Assembly (NCBI GenBank): GCA_964020975.1
Contig: OZ026624.1
Span: 34,680,050 to 34,744,049, forward strand
DNA: 64,000 nucleotides
Direction of reading: 5' to 3'
From: Hermodice carunculata
Taxonomy: Eukaryota > Annelida > Polychaeta > Eunicida > Amphinomidae
Shown: in pieces, positions 10,357 through 22,000 of the stretch
Layout of the letters: each line of letters starts with the position of its first letter
Numbering within the stretch: position 1 is the stretch's first letter
The notes under the pieces: generated by a model
What the model saw: the letters and a program-made list of their open reading frames with translations, nothing else
Database searches by the model: none
What the model was told of the DNA's origin: nothing
Program-made: the position numbers and the translations under genes

Positions 10357-11084
10357 ACATGTGCATGTATACATCAATGCATACGTAACGCCATACACTA
10401 CACTATCCGTTTATTGGCTCCCTGCTTCAGAGAGTATGATCATTTGAAAGTACAATGCTAATACTTGGATGGGGTTTACACTCACATATCCATACAAATT
10501 ATTTTAGGTCCTCTGGTGAATGTCTAAATAGTAACGTTAGAATAAATCTTATTTATATGTTTAGTTCATCCTTCGCAGATCCCTTCTATGCGCAAGATTG
10601 TGCCATAGAGTGCAAAATACTGATTATATCGAAATCAAGCAAATACCTGGAGGGTCTTTTAAGTCTTCCTTAATCTGTTACATTGGAATAAGAAAACCTC
10701 GTACAGAAGCTTAAGGCATATTATAAAGTTTTCAAACACAACATCCCAGAACTAAAACAAGACTAGTTCTACTCGCGATATGCAAAGTTCAGACATGACA
10801 CGAGAAAAACGTAAAGGAACTGCCCGATTTCCTGACTTGAACAAGAACATAAAAACATTCCCTTTTTCAGATAGAAAAGAAGAAAGTCAGTGAAAAGAAA
10901 AAATATCCTGATCATGTGAACACATTTTTCACTTTGCGGACCTAGGGTTGCAGAGCTTATCTGACCAGTCATATCTGTCTGTCAGTGCGTCTGCCTCTAA
11001 ACTTTTGCTCGTTAGTGCTATGCAATCCAAGGTTTCCAAATAAGCCCAATATAACTTTCAGGACTAATAGAGGGCATCAAAATC
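10357..11084. other. No recognisable gene
   Basis: AT-rich unassigned sequence. The open stretches at 10455-10673 and 10769-10972 show no motif. Confidence 0.4.
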
Positions 11085-11280
11085 TATGTCCTTTTTGATA
11101 TTTGTGGCGCCACCTACAATATTATGCAAAATTGGGGCCACAATGTGAAAATCTTGAAAACGTTCTAGCATGTATAATTTTTGGAGGATCATCACCAAAT
11201 TTGATTGAATAGTGGGGGAGGTGAAAGTCTAAGGTGCTAAAGCTACTTCTGGCGCTACCTCTCTTACTCTAACTTAAGAA
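11085..11280. repeat. Dispersed repeat with TGGCGCCACCT core
   Basis: TGGCGCCACCTACAATATTATGCAAAATT at the start and TCTGGCGCTACCTCTC at the end look like two degenerate units. A related block is seen at 62330-62440 (GTGGCGTCACCTATAATCTGACCGAAATT). The two-unit reading and the family are tentative. Confidence 0.4.
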
Positions 11281-11949
11281 GTAAAGGAATATACAAGGGG
11301 GTCCATATGATAGGGACAGTGCACAACCATACTTTGAAGAAAGGATCAAGTGTATATGAGTAACCGCTTGAATTCGTCAGAAATAAGATGGAGAGCATGG
11401 TTTAAGTCTGAGAGACATATTTACAACGTGTAAATAAAGCAATAAAACTACTTTAATTCATTAAACTTAAAATGGGGAAGCTTTCTTGAACATTCAAATT
11501 TCCTTTCAAAATTATTTCTGGAAACCATACTTGAATTGTGACTGCTATGCTTACAAATTTTGGCTATGGTAAAGCAATTTGACTATTTTCTTGCAATTTT
11601 TGACTCTGGTTTCTGTGTTGTCAGGCCTGAAGTCAGTTATTTCTGCATGACGTTTGACTCTTGAACCAGTGTACTTGCAAATTCTGACAATGTATTGATT
11701 TTTCACAACTATATTTGCACATTCGAAAACTTTCTTTTGAAATACTCTTAGTTTATCTCCTTTAAAATAGCATCATGCCTTTAGCTACATGTCCAGAACA
11801 CATCGAATTGTATAATCATGTGGTATTCTGGTTGATGGTCATTATAGGTCTAGGGGGGCTTTTCTGATGGATTGATGTTGGTGTTAGTGACACTTTATGG
11901 ACTTGTATGGATGATGATCATTGTGGAGATGGTGGTTGCAACTAGTACC
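11281..11949. other. No recognisable gene
   Basis: Sequence downstream of the LINE end on its own strand. It may include LINE 3' UTR, but no tail or target duplication could be defined. Confidence 0.35.
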
Positions 11950-14900
11950 TTTTAAATGCTGAATTTTATTGTAATTTTCAACAAATTAGGAACCTGACAA
12001 TCGAAAATCTGACACTGTAAAATTATATGAGCGACCCTCTTTTGGAGTTTGGTGATGCATTCTGTGTACAACTTATTTGCAGGTCGATCCCGAACTGTAG
12101 AACAGAAATCCACGTGAGCTAAAGTCAAAGCATTTAATAACTTTAACACAATGTCTTTTGAAATCCAATGCGGAATCCTCTTTAGTATGCCTAGTCTTTG
12201 GTATATTTTCTCACAAACTCCTTCACACCGAGAACACTACGGTGAGTATATCTGTGTATTCCTAGCAATTTGGTAGATTGAACCTGTTATATTTCTCTCT
12301 CTCTTGCGATTTGATACTAAGTTTTGTATCCTGGGTGACCTTTTTGGTTCTGCCTTAAATTTTCATTTCGTTTTTACAACATTCAATAAAAGTGTAGTAT
12401 TGGACATCCAGTGCTGAAGGTTTCTAGAATCTTCACTTAACTTCAACTCAACACCTTGTAGCGAGTCTCCAATAGTACAGAAAAGCATGACCCATATTCA
12501 TAAATTCCAAACCCAACAATGACAGCAAGGAGATTCCAGAGTTACCAAAGCATCAGCATTCATCTTCCAATACCAATGTGAAGAAACAAATTTCACTCCT
12601 GACTTGAGACAGGCAGTCACCCATGAAAGGCAACTGGTAGTATTAAATCAGTCCTCTCAACCTTTGAAATATTCTTCATCAAAGACTTCTTCAATGTTGT
12701 CGTCTGCATACATATAAAATCTGGAGTGTCTGAGACAGGAGGGCACATCATTGATACAAAAAATAAAATAAATAGCAAGTGGCCCAAAATTGTACCCTGT
12801 GGAACTTCAACACTCACATAATCATAATCAGCTAGATCTCCTTGCCAATGTGCACCTGTTGTCTTTGAAAAAGATGGCTTTGAAACCAATCCATTCGACA
12901 CTGTTGACCCCGTATGCCTTCAGCATCTCCAACAGGATTACGTGGTCTACAGTATGAAATGCCTTTCACAAATGAAAATGAAGTAAGCCAGTGAACTTGC
13001 CACAGTCTATTTTGCCACAATGTATTTTTACATGCAGTTTTCTACCATAGATGTTAATGCAGTCTCACAAGAATGTCTAGCTCTAATGCCTGACTAATAG
13101 TCATACAACAATTAGTGAGTATCAAGGTATTTGAAAAGAGCCTCATAGTCACGCCTTTCAATGACTTTACTTAGGAGCGAAAGTATGGACACTAGCAGGT
13201 ATTTACTGATGTTACTCATGTCACCTGATTTGTTGATGGAAATAACCTTTTCCCATTTACAATCATAATAAATGCCTGAAGCCAAAGACACATTCTTTAT
13301 AAAACCTAATGATGGTGCCAACTCATTACGTGCTATTTTCAGAGGCCTGGCCCCAATGCCATCTAATCCAGTTGCTTTTGCTCAGCTTAATTTTGACAGT
13401 TCTTTCTGCAAAAAATTGTTTGAAACAGATGGCATATTATATATCATATTTGGTGTGCATTGACGTTGTAAATTGACATTGTGTGCTTCAGTAAATGCAC
13501 AGGCGAGTGTTTTACCAATGCTTACGAAAAACTATTAAAAGTTGATGCCATTACTCCAGGGTCAATAACTAAATTCCCATTTGCATTGATTCCATTTGTT
13601 TGTGTGCTCTGCCTTGACAGTCATATCTGTTTCAAAGTTTTCCACCATTTCTTTGGTTCAGACAAATTTTCTTTAATTTCAGATTGGTAGTATTCAGCTT
13701 TTGTTTTACAAACAAGACTAGTCAAATGATTTCTAGCCCTTTTGTAACTGTTCCACAACTCGATAGCTTTGAATTGCAATGCCTCTTCATACATCTCGTC
13801 CCTGGCTTGCATAGCTGTTAATACCTCATCCATTACCCAGGGAGCTGCGTCCACTTTTACGCGCCTGGTATGATAAGGAGCATGCTCATCTCGTGTAGGG
13901 CAAAACAAAGATTTCCATGTGTGACATATATCACTTTGGTCCTCAAAGGTTCACACAGAGACCATGGAACTCTAGACATGCTATCTCCGAACTTAACTGG
14001 TCAAAATTCTTATAGCTTCTATACTTTATTTCAACATGTTTATGGTGCCCTACAGGAAGTTTGTGCTTTCTCCCCATACACACCATATCCTGGTCACTGA
14101 CACCTAGGGTAACTACACCACTTTCTTTAACATGGGACAGCCCTGATGTGTAAATATGATCTAAGAAAGTATCGGTAGTGACTGTTTGTCTTTTAGGTAC
14201 ATCTATCATCTGCTCAAGTAGATGGACTTTTTGCAGGCAGTGAAGATGCCTGTCTATTTTCATGAGATCATAATTAAAATCACCAGTTATAATGGTCTCC
14301 CGATTTTAAGCAGTAATTATGTCCATCATAATTTCAAACTTGTTGAGCCATGCTACTGCTGAGCTAAGAGGTCAGTATATACCTCCTATCAGAAGGGGTT
14401 TGGATCCAGAAATACTAATTTGTGTTATAATAGCCTCAACATCATCTCTTTCTAGTTCATGCTTATGATCACAAGTGTATCAGCTGTTTACATATTCACC
14501 CCCTTTTTGCAGTTCTCTCTCTGAGTAACATGGAATAGCCCTGTATTGAAATTTCTGCATTAGGCCTGGAGCTGTTTAAGTGGGATACTGTAATAATCAG
14601 TACATCAGGGGTCTTGTCATTCAGTCATTCTTTCATTTCATCAAAGTTTGCATGCATCAGTGCTAGCATATTCAGATGGCATATGGTGAACCCCTTAAGT
14701 AGATCCTTTAGTGTAGTATACACTTTAGATGCATTACCCTGGCACATATGAACCCCTCGTTCTTTCCAATGGGGTGCCCACATGATTTTCAGTCACAGGG
14801 TAGAAATTGTCAGTGAATATATATGCTTGAAGGGGTATGTAATTGGTTCCACACAATGCTGCGATGATTGGTATTGTACCTGAGTTTAGAAACCACAAAG
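11950..14900 (-). mobile_element. Decayed EN/RT LINE (CR1/L2/Jockey-like)
   Basis: Read on the minus strand, domains appear in LINE order. An endonuclease start (ICHLNML.LMHANFDEMKEW, near 14710-14600) is followed by GDFNYDLMK (about 14270) and DHIYTSGLSHVKESGVV. A linker (13908-13621) has PWVMDEVL...RDEMYEEA and YYQSEIKENL. The reverse transcriptase shows KATGLDGIGARPLK, SILSLLSKVIER (near 13170), SCETALT, HTVDHVILLEMLKAYGV (about 12960-12900), VPQGTILG (about 12810) and YADD (about 12700). The C-terminal part includes LKLSEDSRNLQHW, QRLGILKRIPHW and ITKLQKRVAHIIL (near 12040). Frame changes and stops are spread through it, so it is inactive. A ~210-bp repeat interrupts it right after YADD. 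It abuts DIRS-like element B, in the same orientation. The exact 5' and 3' ends are uncertain. Confidence 0.8.
12485..12700 (+). repeat. Dispersed repeat 'R' inserted in the LINE
   Basis: About 75% identical by eye to 26577-26790 (shared ACTTGAGACAGGCAGTCACC, GGCAACTGGT, TTTGAA(A/G)TATTCTTCAT, CCATATTCATAAA-like end). Partial copies lie at 28778-28845 and, inverted, at 34138-34205. The LINE reading resumes on both sides, so this is a later insertion. No clear terminal inverted repeat or target duplication is visible, and the boundary is uncertain by about 15 bp because the LINE sequence beside it happens to resemble the repeat's end. Confidence 0.75.
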
Positions 14901-15309
14901 TTTTGTTCACTGCTAGAGGTGGAATATGTCAAATCTGGCCAGTTCCATACATCGAGTAACTGTATATGCTTCCAGGATTACAAGCTTGGTTACTGGTGCC
15001 CCATAATGACAAACTGCTAAGATTACTGCAATGGCAAACATGATCTCAATAAACACTTGTTGCTGAATGGGGATTTTCTTACTGGGTCTTGCTCTGTGCC
15101 TGGGCAATCCACCAAGTAAAATTCTTTTACTCACTTGATAAGCGATCATATCATATCCCATCCTGATTAGAGGAGTTTCTGGTGTTTAACTAGCTATCAA
15201 CACATTTGCCGTGAAATCAGACATTGTTTTCACAAAAAACAAAACTGTCAAGAATTGCAGCACAGTTTTCAAGGAAAACAGCAGTGGAAGGGCTGTTTCC
15301 ATGTATATT
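14901..15309. other. Junction between LINE and DIRS-like element
   Basis: Holds an 82-codon minus-strand open stretch (15161-14913) that could be 5' sequence of the LINE but has no motif I can assign. Confidence 0.35.
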
Positions 15310-15329
15310 GTGTAAGCAGTGTGGGTATT

Positions 15330-15760
15330 ATCTTTCAACATAAACACAATGCACCCCCCTCCCTAAATACAGAAATGGGGCATGAGCCAGAGGGTTGATT
15401 TCACTCCTCGTAGCCCCCAAAGCGAGTGTTAATATAAAACAAGTTTTCCACATCCAGTTCTTGAGGGAAACCTGCTTGGGGTCCTCATGGCTATCGGAGG
15501 GCCACATCTTCAACATGACTTAAACCAGCGGTAGGTCCCACCTGGCCAGGAACTGTTGTGTCACTGGGTTGGGCAAGGGTTGCAGAGATGGCTGAGCTAA
15601 ACCCCTCCACCCTTCTTGAGCTATTGCCTAAGACTTCCCACTGATATAACATGAAGTCGGCAATGTCAGCAATGTGTGGAGCCCAGGGGTGAATTGGTAT
15701 ACTAGCACACCAGTAGGAAAACACTTTCCATTGAGCTGAGTAAACATCTAGAGAAGAAGT
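15330..15760 (-). pseudogene. Tyrosine recombinase region of DIRS-like element B (fossil)
   Basis: Shows HPWAPHIADIADFMLYQWEVL and FSSAISATLAQP of the recombinase N-terminal domain, then WKTCFILTLALGATRSEINPLAH, where the Arg of TRSEI corresponds to the first catalytic Arg of tyrosine recombinases. The C-terminal half with the His-x-x-Arg and Tyr motifs is absent. Confidence 0.75.
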
Positions 15761-15979
15761 TTAAAACACTTTTCTGGCAATTCTATCTGAAACCTGAGTC
15801 CAAGAAGCCTCTGTTGTGGATGTGCTGTGAGATAACTGCCCAGCATGGAGGTTGAGCACTTGAGGGTTCCGATGGAACATGCTTGACCATGGCTGCACCA
15901 AACGCTTCAGCCATGCCAGCAATCATAGTGGAGGCTTGGTGCTGCAAGGGGGTGACCAGGATTAGATTGCAATCATGGT

Positions 15980-16890
15980 ACCAAACATTGCTAAGTACCC
16001 TCGGAAGGATCTGGCAAGGTAGAAAGGCGTAGGCCCACAGGTTGCTCCAGACCATGGCTAGAGCATCCACTACCAGGACCTGGGGGTCTGAGACAGGTGA
16101 GACATAAACCGGCAGTTTTGCATTCTTGCACGTCGCAAACAGATTCTCGTGTGGAGTTCCCCATCTTTCCCCCATGGCCTGAATCACCTTGGGGTGGAGC
16201 GACCACTAAGGGTATTGCCTCCAGTTCCACCCAGTTTATTGGTGAGCCACAAAACATGCTGGCCAAGGGCCCAATGTTGTCTGTTTCTCCATGTGGGCAC
16301 CTCATTTGGACTGAGAAGGGTCCATGTAAATGGTGAGCTGGGCCTGAAAAGGCTCCAGTGTTTGTCTTCTCAGGATGTTCTCCCTCACGGTCCACCACTA
16401 AAGGTGCGGTTGATCATCACTGAGGATTGGCACTGGTGCCTGATGGCCCTGGTCTTTTGTCCATCTTGTCCTGCAGAGCATGCTGCAAGGAGTGATGGTA
16501 GATATGACCTAGTGGGACCTGGGAGTCCATCAAGGATAGGGAGCCCAGTAAGATGAGCCATTGTGCCAAACTGACCTTGCCACTCAGAAAAGGGCCTGAG
16601 CAAAGACTGAAATCTGTCCCACCTGTGCTCCAAAGGACGCAAGATTTAGACTACCAGGTTGAACTGGATGCCGTGGAAGACAAAAATCTGCACTGGCTGA
16701 AGACTGGACTTGGGTAGGGTCACTATCAGTCCCAATCATTGGCAGAGTTACAGAATGGTTTGTGTGTGATGCTGTGAATCCTGGCGCCAAAGTGCCTGGC
16801 TAAGCCAGCCGTCCAGGTACACATGAATGCAAATGGCTGAGCGGTGAAGCTAAGCAGCAACTGCCTTTGTCTACCTGGTTAACACCAGCG
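15980..16890 (-). pseudogene. RNase H region of DIRS-like element B (fossil)
   Basis: Contains a DPSQSKWGAH-like stretch (RNase H beta-hairpin of DIRS type), and near its end ERWGTPHENLFATCKNAKLPV, PQVLVVDALAM and WAYAFLPCQ, a block that in DIRS elements follows RNase H and precedes the recombinase (family form WGTPxxDLFAT...LPxFxSPxPDP...AVDAL). Broken. Confidence 0.7.
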
Positions 16891-17580
16891 GTCATGTGGC
16901 TAGACCAACTGAGAGCACCCTGAACTGGTATATTTGGCCTGAAAATATGAACTGCAGATACTTCTGTGAAGTCTCTGTGATTGGCACATGAAAGAGCATG
17001 TCCTTCAGATCCAGGGACCTCATCCACCCCAGGGGCCTTAAGGCTGCTGCCGCCAACTGGTCTGTCTCCATCTGAAAGGACAGGACTTCTAGGTAGGTGT
17101 TTAGCATTGACAAGTCTATGACTAGGCAGGATCCTCCCTCCCTCTTGAGGACCAGGAAGAGTGGGTTGTAGAAGACAGGAGAATCTTGATCCTCTACTGG
17201 CTCTATGGCGGACTTGCTCTGAAGCATCTGAACCACCTCCAAGAACATCAATATTTTGGGTTCTGAGGTGGGTGGAGTGAACCACCATGGTTTTTGGCTT
17301 AATAAGAGGGCTGTCTCCATCTCAAGGCAGCATGTAGCCCTGTCTCAGGATCTCATGTGTGATAGACACCCATTGTGTACAATATAAAGTGAGGCCACTG
17401 CTGACTGGGCACTGCGTGGAGTCTAAGAAGGTGGCAGTTGGCAATCCTGATACCTCCTCCGGGATATAATAGTCTGGATTGCAGAGGCTTTCCAGACTTC
17501 TTACCTCTACCAGGAGGATTGCCTTTCCCTGATTGCTGTTTGCCCTTCCCAGGTCATGGTGCCCCGGAGGGAACATGAGT
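16890..17580 (-). pseudogene. Reverse transcriptase region of DIRS-like element B (fossil)
   Basis: Shows WVSITHEILRQGY, then NPLFLVLKREGG, CLVIDLSMLNTYL, FQMETDQLAAAALRP, SLDLKDMLFHVPI, KYLQFIFSGQIYQFRVLSVGL. These correspond to RT motifs 2-4 in the DIRS/Gypsy-type pattern (LFLVPKK, PVIDLSxLN, FKMET, SLDLxDAYFHIPI, LRF, YQFxALPFGL). The later catalytic YxDD block is not recognisable. Broken. Confidence 0.85.
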
Positions 17581-18149
17581 CGAGGGAAAGTTAGCCGAGG
17601 TCTGAGAAGTATTGCACTTCGGGGCAGAGGCAGCCAAGGATTTAGCAGAGTCGGTCAGTGCCTTGGAGCGTGCCTAACAGGCCGAGCATGCCTGAAGGTC
17701 CTGGGACTGCTGGACCACCTCTGCCATCTCCTCCAAACAGAATTCCTGAGAAGAGGGGCCCCATACTGCTCTACAAAAGGTGGGGTCAGGCAGCTTCTGA
17801 CCCTAGAGTTGGTAGGTGTCCCTCCATAACAAATGAAGGTTTGCCTCCAGCATGCAATGGGTCCACACCTGGTGATCAACAGCTCACCACAACAAAGTCG
17901 AGAGAAGTGGCACCTGGCCTGACTAGCCTGGCGCTGCCTCTGTGATCTGTACGGATGACTTGACGTCATAAAGAAGGAACATCAAATCAGCCGACATATC
18001 AGGGTAGGATGCCACGTGAAGGGATCATCGGGCATCTTCGTCCAATTGCCTGAATGCCTCTGCATATGGCAAAATGGTTCTCGGCTGCCAAACATCAAAC
18101 TACTCCTAGTCTAAGTCCACCCTAAGTAAACCTGACAGGAAGATCTGCT

Positions 18150-20145
18150 CAGGGGCAAAGTACCACCTCCCTGGACATCTGGCTTAGAGAGGAGTCACCC
18201 CTGCCTGAGATAGACAGATGTTGGTGGCTCCAGGGAAACCCATTTGCCACAAGTCTTGGCCGTAAGCTGGTAAAAAAACTCAGCTACAAAAGGTGAAAAA
18301 GGTATGGGTGTACGTTTGAGCCTATCCTCCACAGTCAAGCCCTGACACAACAGTGCAACAGCATTGAACCTCTCCTCTGATGGAGGGACCACAGCTTGGT
18401 CACCAACCAGACTTTGAATAAGAGCTTTGACATGGTCAAAAGCCCTTAGCAGAGACAGGTGCCATGTTCAGGGGGGGGGGGGGTAGGTGCAGAACCCCCT
18501 GAAGAGCCCCTGGTCACTGGCTTTCAGCGTTTGTCAAAGTACAAATGGAGTGGATGGTGATCCCTCGACGTTGGCTGAGATCTGCTGGTGGATGAATCTG
18601 ATATCAGAAGCTCATCCTCTGCTTCAGTGTCCAGGTCTGAAGACTCTGGACTTTGGAGGGAGGTTGTAATGCCTAAAGTTTCGTAGAACAACATATTGTC
18701 CAAGGGCAATGGAGCGGGTGTCTCTGACAGCAGGAGATCTGTCACCATGCAGTGCGTAGGGATAGCCAGCACCTCTGCAGAAGTGGTCACTGCCACAGAC
18801 ACCACCTCCACCTGATGCTCCCCTGTAGGGAGAGACAGGGGAGGCAAAAGAGGCTCATATGCTGAGATCTTGGTGGCCACTGACTGAGACGTCTGCTCGC
18901 CAGAGGGATCTGGCTGAGTCTCCAAAAGGTCATTCTCCTGAACCTCAGGCACTGATGACTGAGAACTCTGCAGGCAGGAGGGGTCCGGAGGGAGTTCAGA
19001 GAACTCCCAGGCCTGAGGTCTGAGTGAGAGCTGGTGCAAGGTCGAACCAGCAGGCTGCTTTGCTGACACATCCTCTTCACGCAAGCACGGGTTCTCACAG
19101 AGTTCGAGCTCTGCCTGCCGTTGGAATGCTCCCTCACTGCTGTTGGTGTCTTTCTCCTACTCCTCTATGCTTACCACCCAAGCTCTCGGATCCAGCAGCT
19201 TGGGACGTTTGCAGAGACACTGGTGCCTTAGCTCACACTCTAGGCTTATGGTTCAAGCACCGGTCCTTCTTGGACTTATGATCTGAGCACACAGACTGGT
19301 TAACGTTCTGGAATACTGTGACAGGCACATGTAGGCTTCCTCTCCAGACACACCAGATTGTGTGATTGCTGCTTATCTGAGAGATGGAATCAGGAGGACC
19401 GAGATCTCAACAGCTGCAATCTACACTTGGCTGCCTTCTTTGGCGCAGAGACAGAAGCCTAATGAAAGGGGGCAATAATGCACGCGACACCTCAGTCTGG
19501 TGCATCATGCTCTGTTGTGGCAGTTGTTTGGGCGCCATTTTTTTGTACAAAATCTCCATGTGGTGATCTCTTGCTACTCGACTTGTGACTCCAATATCTC
19601 TTCACCTTCTTTAAGGGGTATCAGGAGTAGACATCTGTCATCTGGAACTGCGGATGAGCCAAAGCAAGCCTATGCTCTTTTTCATCAGCCACATTAGACT
19701 GCAGACGTGCAGAAGGAAGTTGATACTTCTTCTCATGGGGAGGGGGGGGTCTGTGGTGAAGTGGCAATGGAGTCAGTCATCTCAATGTGGTGTTGGGCGG
19801 CTCTAGCGACCTGCCTCCTATGCCTTTCATGGTCAGACATTCTCAGTGCCTGAACACAGAGCTGCTATTGGTCTTCTTCCCAATCGCGGCAGTATTTGCA
19901 AGTTGGATCATGAAAGCAAACTCGACCCAACTGCAAGCGAAAACCAAAGCAATGAGGATGGTCATCCCAAGCCGCCATGTAGTGGTTCCTGGAATCCAAC
20001 CTTAGTCTGCAATCCCAAAAGGGCGAGAGTGAAGAAAAAGTGGTCTCCTGATCAACACCCATGGACTGACTCCAAAAGTAAGCAATTGCCAGGTGTGCAC
20101 TGCTTTCCTTCTCTCTGTGTTCTGTTTGCTGGGACGCCATCTTGA
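18150..20145 (-). pseudogene. gag-like region of DIRS-like element B (fossil)
   Basis: The N-terminal segment (20140-19865) contains SRNHYMAAWDD and a Cys-containing FHDPTCKYC block shared with element A. A 186-codon stretch (19084-18524) is rich in Pro, Ser, Gln and acidic residues. The segment 18392-18195 (LTVEDRL...VAEFFYQLTAK) precedes the RT region. A 13-bp G run lies at 18471-18483. Naming is by position and by sister-copy similarity. Confidence 0.55.
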
Positions 20146-21136
20146 GAATCTATGTACTAGTCAAATAACCAACTTTGCTTTTACTATTTCAGTGGTATCC
20201 CATGACAGAAATCAACCATATAGGTATCGTAAGATTCCCAAACCGCTGAGATAAGATCTCTGCAGAATAGGGTGTGCATAAAGCCCACGTGCAGAGAGTG
20301 TGAACAAATGTTCACAGAGCTTCAACTCACAAGGCAAGCCGGTAATGGTACCCAAAAGAGGAAGGATGAGAAGAGGTGAATGTGCAACGGGAGTGACACC
20401 CGGTTCACATGGATGGACAGATGGTGCCACGGGACTGTCAGCTTCGCCAATATGGTTTACAATGTGAAATATTATTAAAAAAGACACATTTGATAACGAA
20501 ATTCTCACAGTTCACTACTTTCATGAATATTTCAAATACTTTATCTAGTTAATGTTGACAAAGAATATAATGAAGTTTTTGTTGTAAGGGTTCTTCTTAG
20601 GTTTCATCATTAAAATAGAATACATTTGTGCATTATGAAATGCTGTCATAACTGTTGGCTGATATTTGTGGAGTTTTACACCTAGCAGTATGTTAAATTA
20701 AGCACAAACAAATTATGTGTTGCGCTTTCCATTGACCCGATACATTGGAAAGTTTGGATCTCGGTGAAAATGATATTATATCTTTTAAACAAAACATAAA
20801 AGACAAATTGCTGTCACTGAAGCGGTAAACCACTCAGATTCTCAGATATGGCAGTTTAAATCAGTATTCTATTTTCTTACCCTTCAACACTGATCTTTCT
20901 TGTATGTTCTAAACAAGAGGACAGTGACAGGCCTGAAATAATTTTCTATTTATCAAGAAAATAGCGAACGTTATTACAATGTGCTGGAACCTTTGATACA
21001 TTACATTGACTGCACGCATGTGTACTGTCAAGCTGGCCCTTCTGGGTTATTATGACTGTGTGTAATCTCTTCACGCGCACAATTTTGGGTGTAAATTTGT
21101 TTTCAAATGTGACGAGACATGATCCACTATTAACGA
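20146..21136. other. No recognisable gene
   Basis: AT-rich sequence beyond the 5' side of DIRS-like element B. It may include its missing terminal sequence, but nothing is alignable to element A by eye. Confidence 0.4.
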
Positions 21137-21184
21137 AAAATATACCAACATGTAAGTTTGAAGTATACCAACATGTAAGTTTGA
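21137..21184. repeat. Two-copy 22-24 bp tandem repeat
   Basis: TATACCAACATGTAAGTTTGA occurs twice in immediate succession with a 2-bp linker. Confidence 0.85.
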
Positions 21185-21641
21185 CCTTCCAGGGCCATTT
21201 AAAGTCAAAATTATGCACATGAAAACAAACCCCATGTATTTTTCATACTTTAAAGTTATTTGGGCTAAGGAAATACCATCACCAAGATAAAAGCAAGATG
21301 TGACATGTGCTGCTTTCTGAATCATGATATCTGTCTAGAAAAGCAAAGCATTCAGTATAACAGTCTTCACAATATGGCAATATTTGCCACGCATTGGCGC
21401 TATATACTTATACAGTAACTAAAAGCACTTACTGCCGCATGGTCCCAGTGTTGGATAGTCCATAACTTCTTCATAAATTATTATATTTCAATCTTTTTTA
21501 GCAAATCTGCATTATCTTCAATCAGAATGTGCTGTGATGAAATTTCAGACTCTTCCATTTCAGTGTTCTGAAATGTCAAAACTAGCTGCTTCACACAAAA
21601 AGTTTTTGGTTTTATTTTGTTTTTGTTTTGTGTATATTTTT

Positions 21642-21643
21642 GT

Positions 21644-21698
<55 letters not shown>

Positions 21699-21720
21699 TT
21701 TGTTTGTTTGTTTATTTATG
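21642..21720. repeat. (TTTA)n microsatellite
   Basis: About 18 TTTA units with three TTTG variants near the 3' end. Confidence 0.95.
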
Positions 21721-21897
21721 TATTCATTATTTTTTGGGCAAACAGTTAAATAATATTTTGTGTTCAATACAAGGAAATGCACAGTGTGCTTCTCTGGAAT
21801 TTTCACCCTTTTTCCTTTATTTTTTGACCAATTCGATACACCAAAGAGAACAAATTCTTCAACGAATATTTGGCCATTCTAATTAGTTATTATTACA

Positions 21898-22000
21898 TAA
21901 CGTTACTTCTCAACCACCAAGACCTGAGTGTCTGGGTATTACACCCAAGAAATCAAGTTGAGTTTCACTCACTTGATCTTGAAAAACCTGCCATGTTTTG
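21898..22000. repeat. Dispersed repeat shared with 3352-3450
   Basis: TTACTTCTCAACCACCAAGAC at the start and AAAAACCTGCCA at the end match the block at 3352-3450 in the same order and orientation. Confidence 0.45.

Larger units (their letters stand above)
15310..20145 (-). mobile_element. DIRS-like tyrosine-recombinase retroelement B (fossil, broken)
   Basis: On the minus strand the parts run gag-like (20145 to about 18150), a junction region (18150-17600), reverse transcriptase (about 17580-16890), RNase H (about 16890-15980) and tyrosine recombinase (about 15760-15330). The RT/RNase H/recombinase order and the motifs match DIRS elements and not LTR retrotransposons, which carry a DDE integrase. 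The recombinase is cut short, and the end nearest the LINE is missing. It is old and broken, with well over ten breaks. It is more GC-rich than surrounding DNA. Its sister copy at 3700-6950 lies about 8 kb away in the opposite orientation. Split direct or inverted terminal repeats, expected of DIRS, could not be identified. Confidence 0.85.

Noticed and set aside
10150-10398. Tyr-Ile repeat open frames, also at 33153-33463, 39293-39664 and 25393-25578
   Set aside because: These are translations of (TA)n and (TG)n microsatellites.
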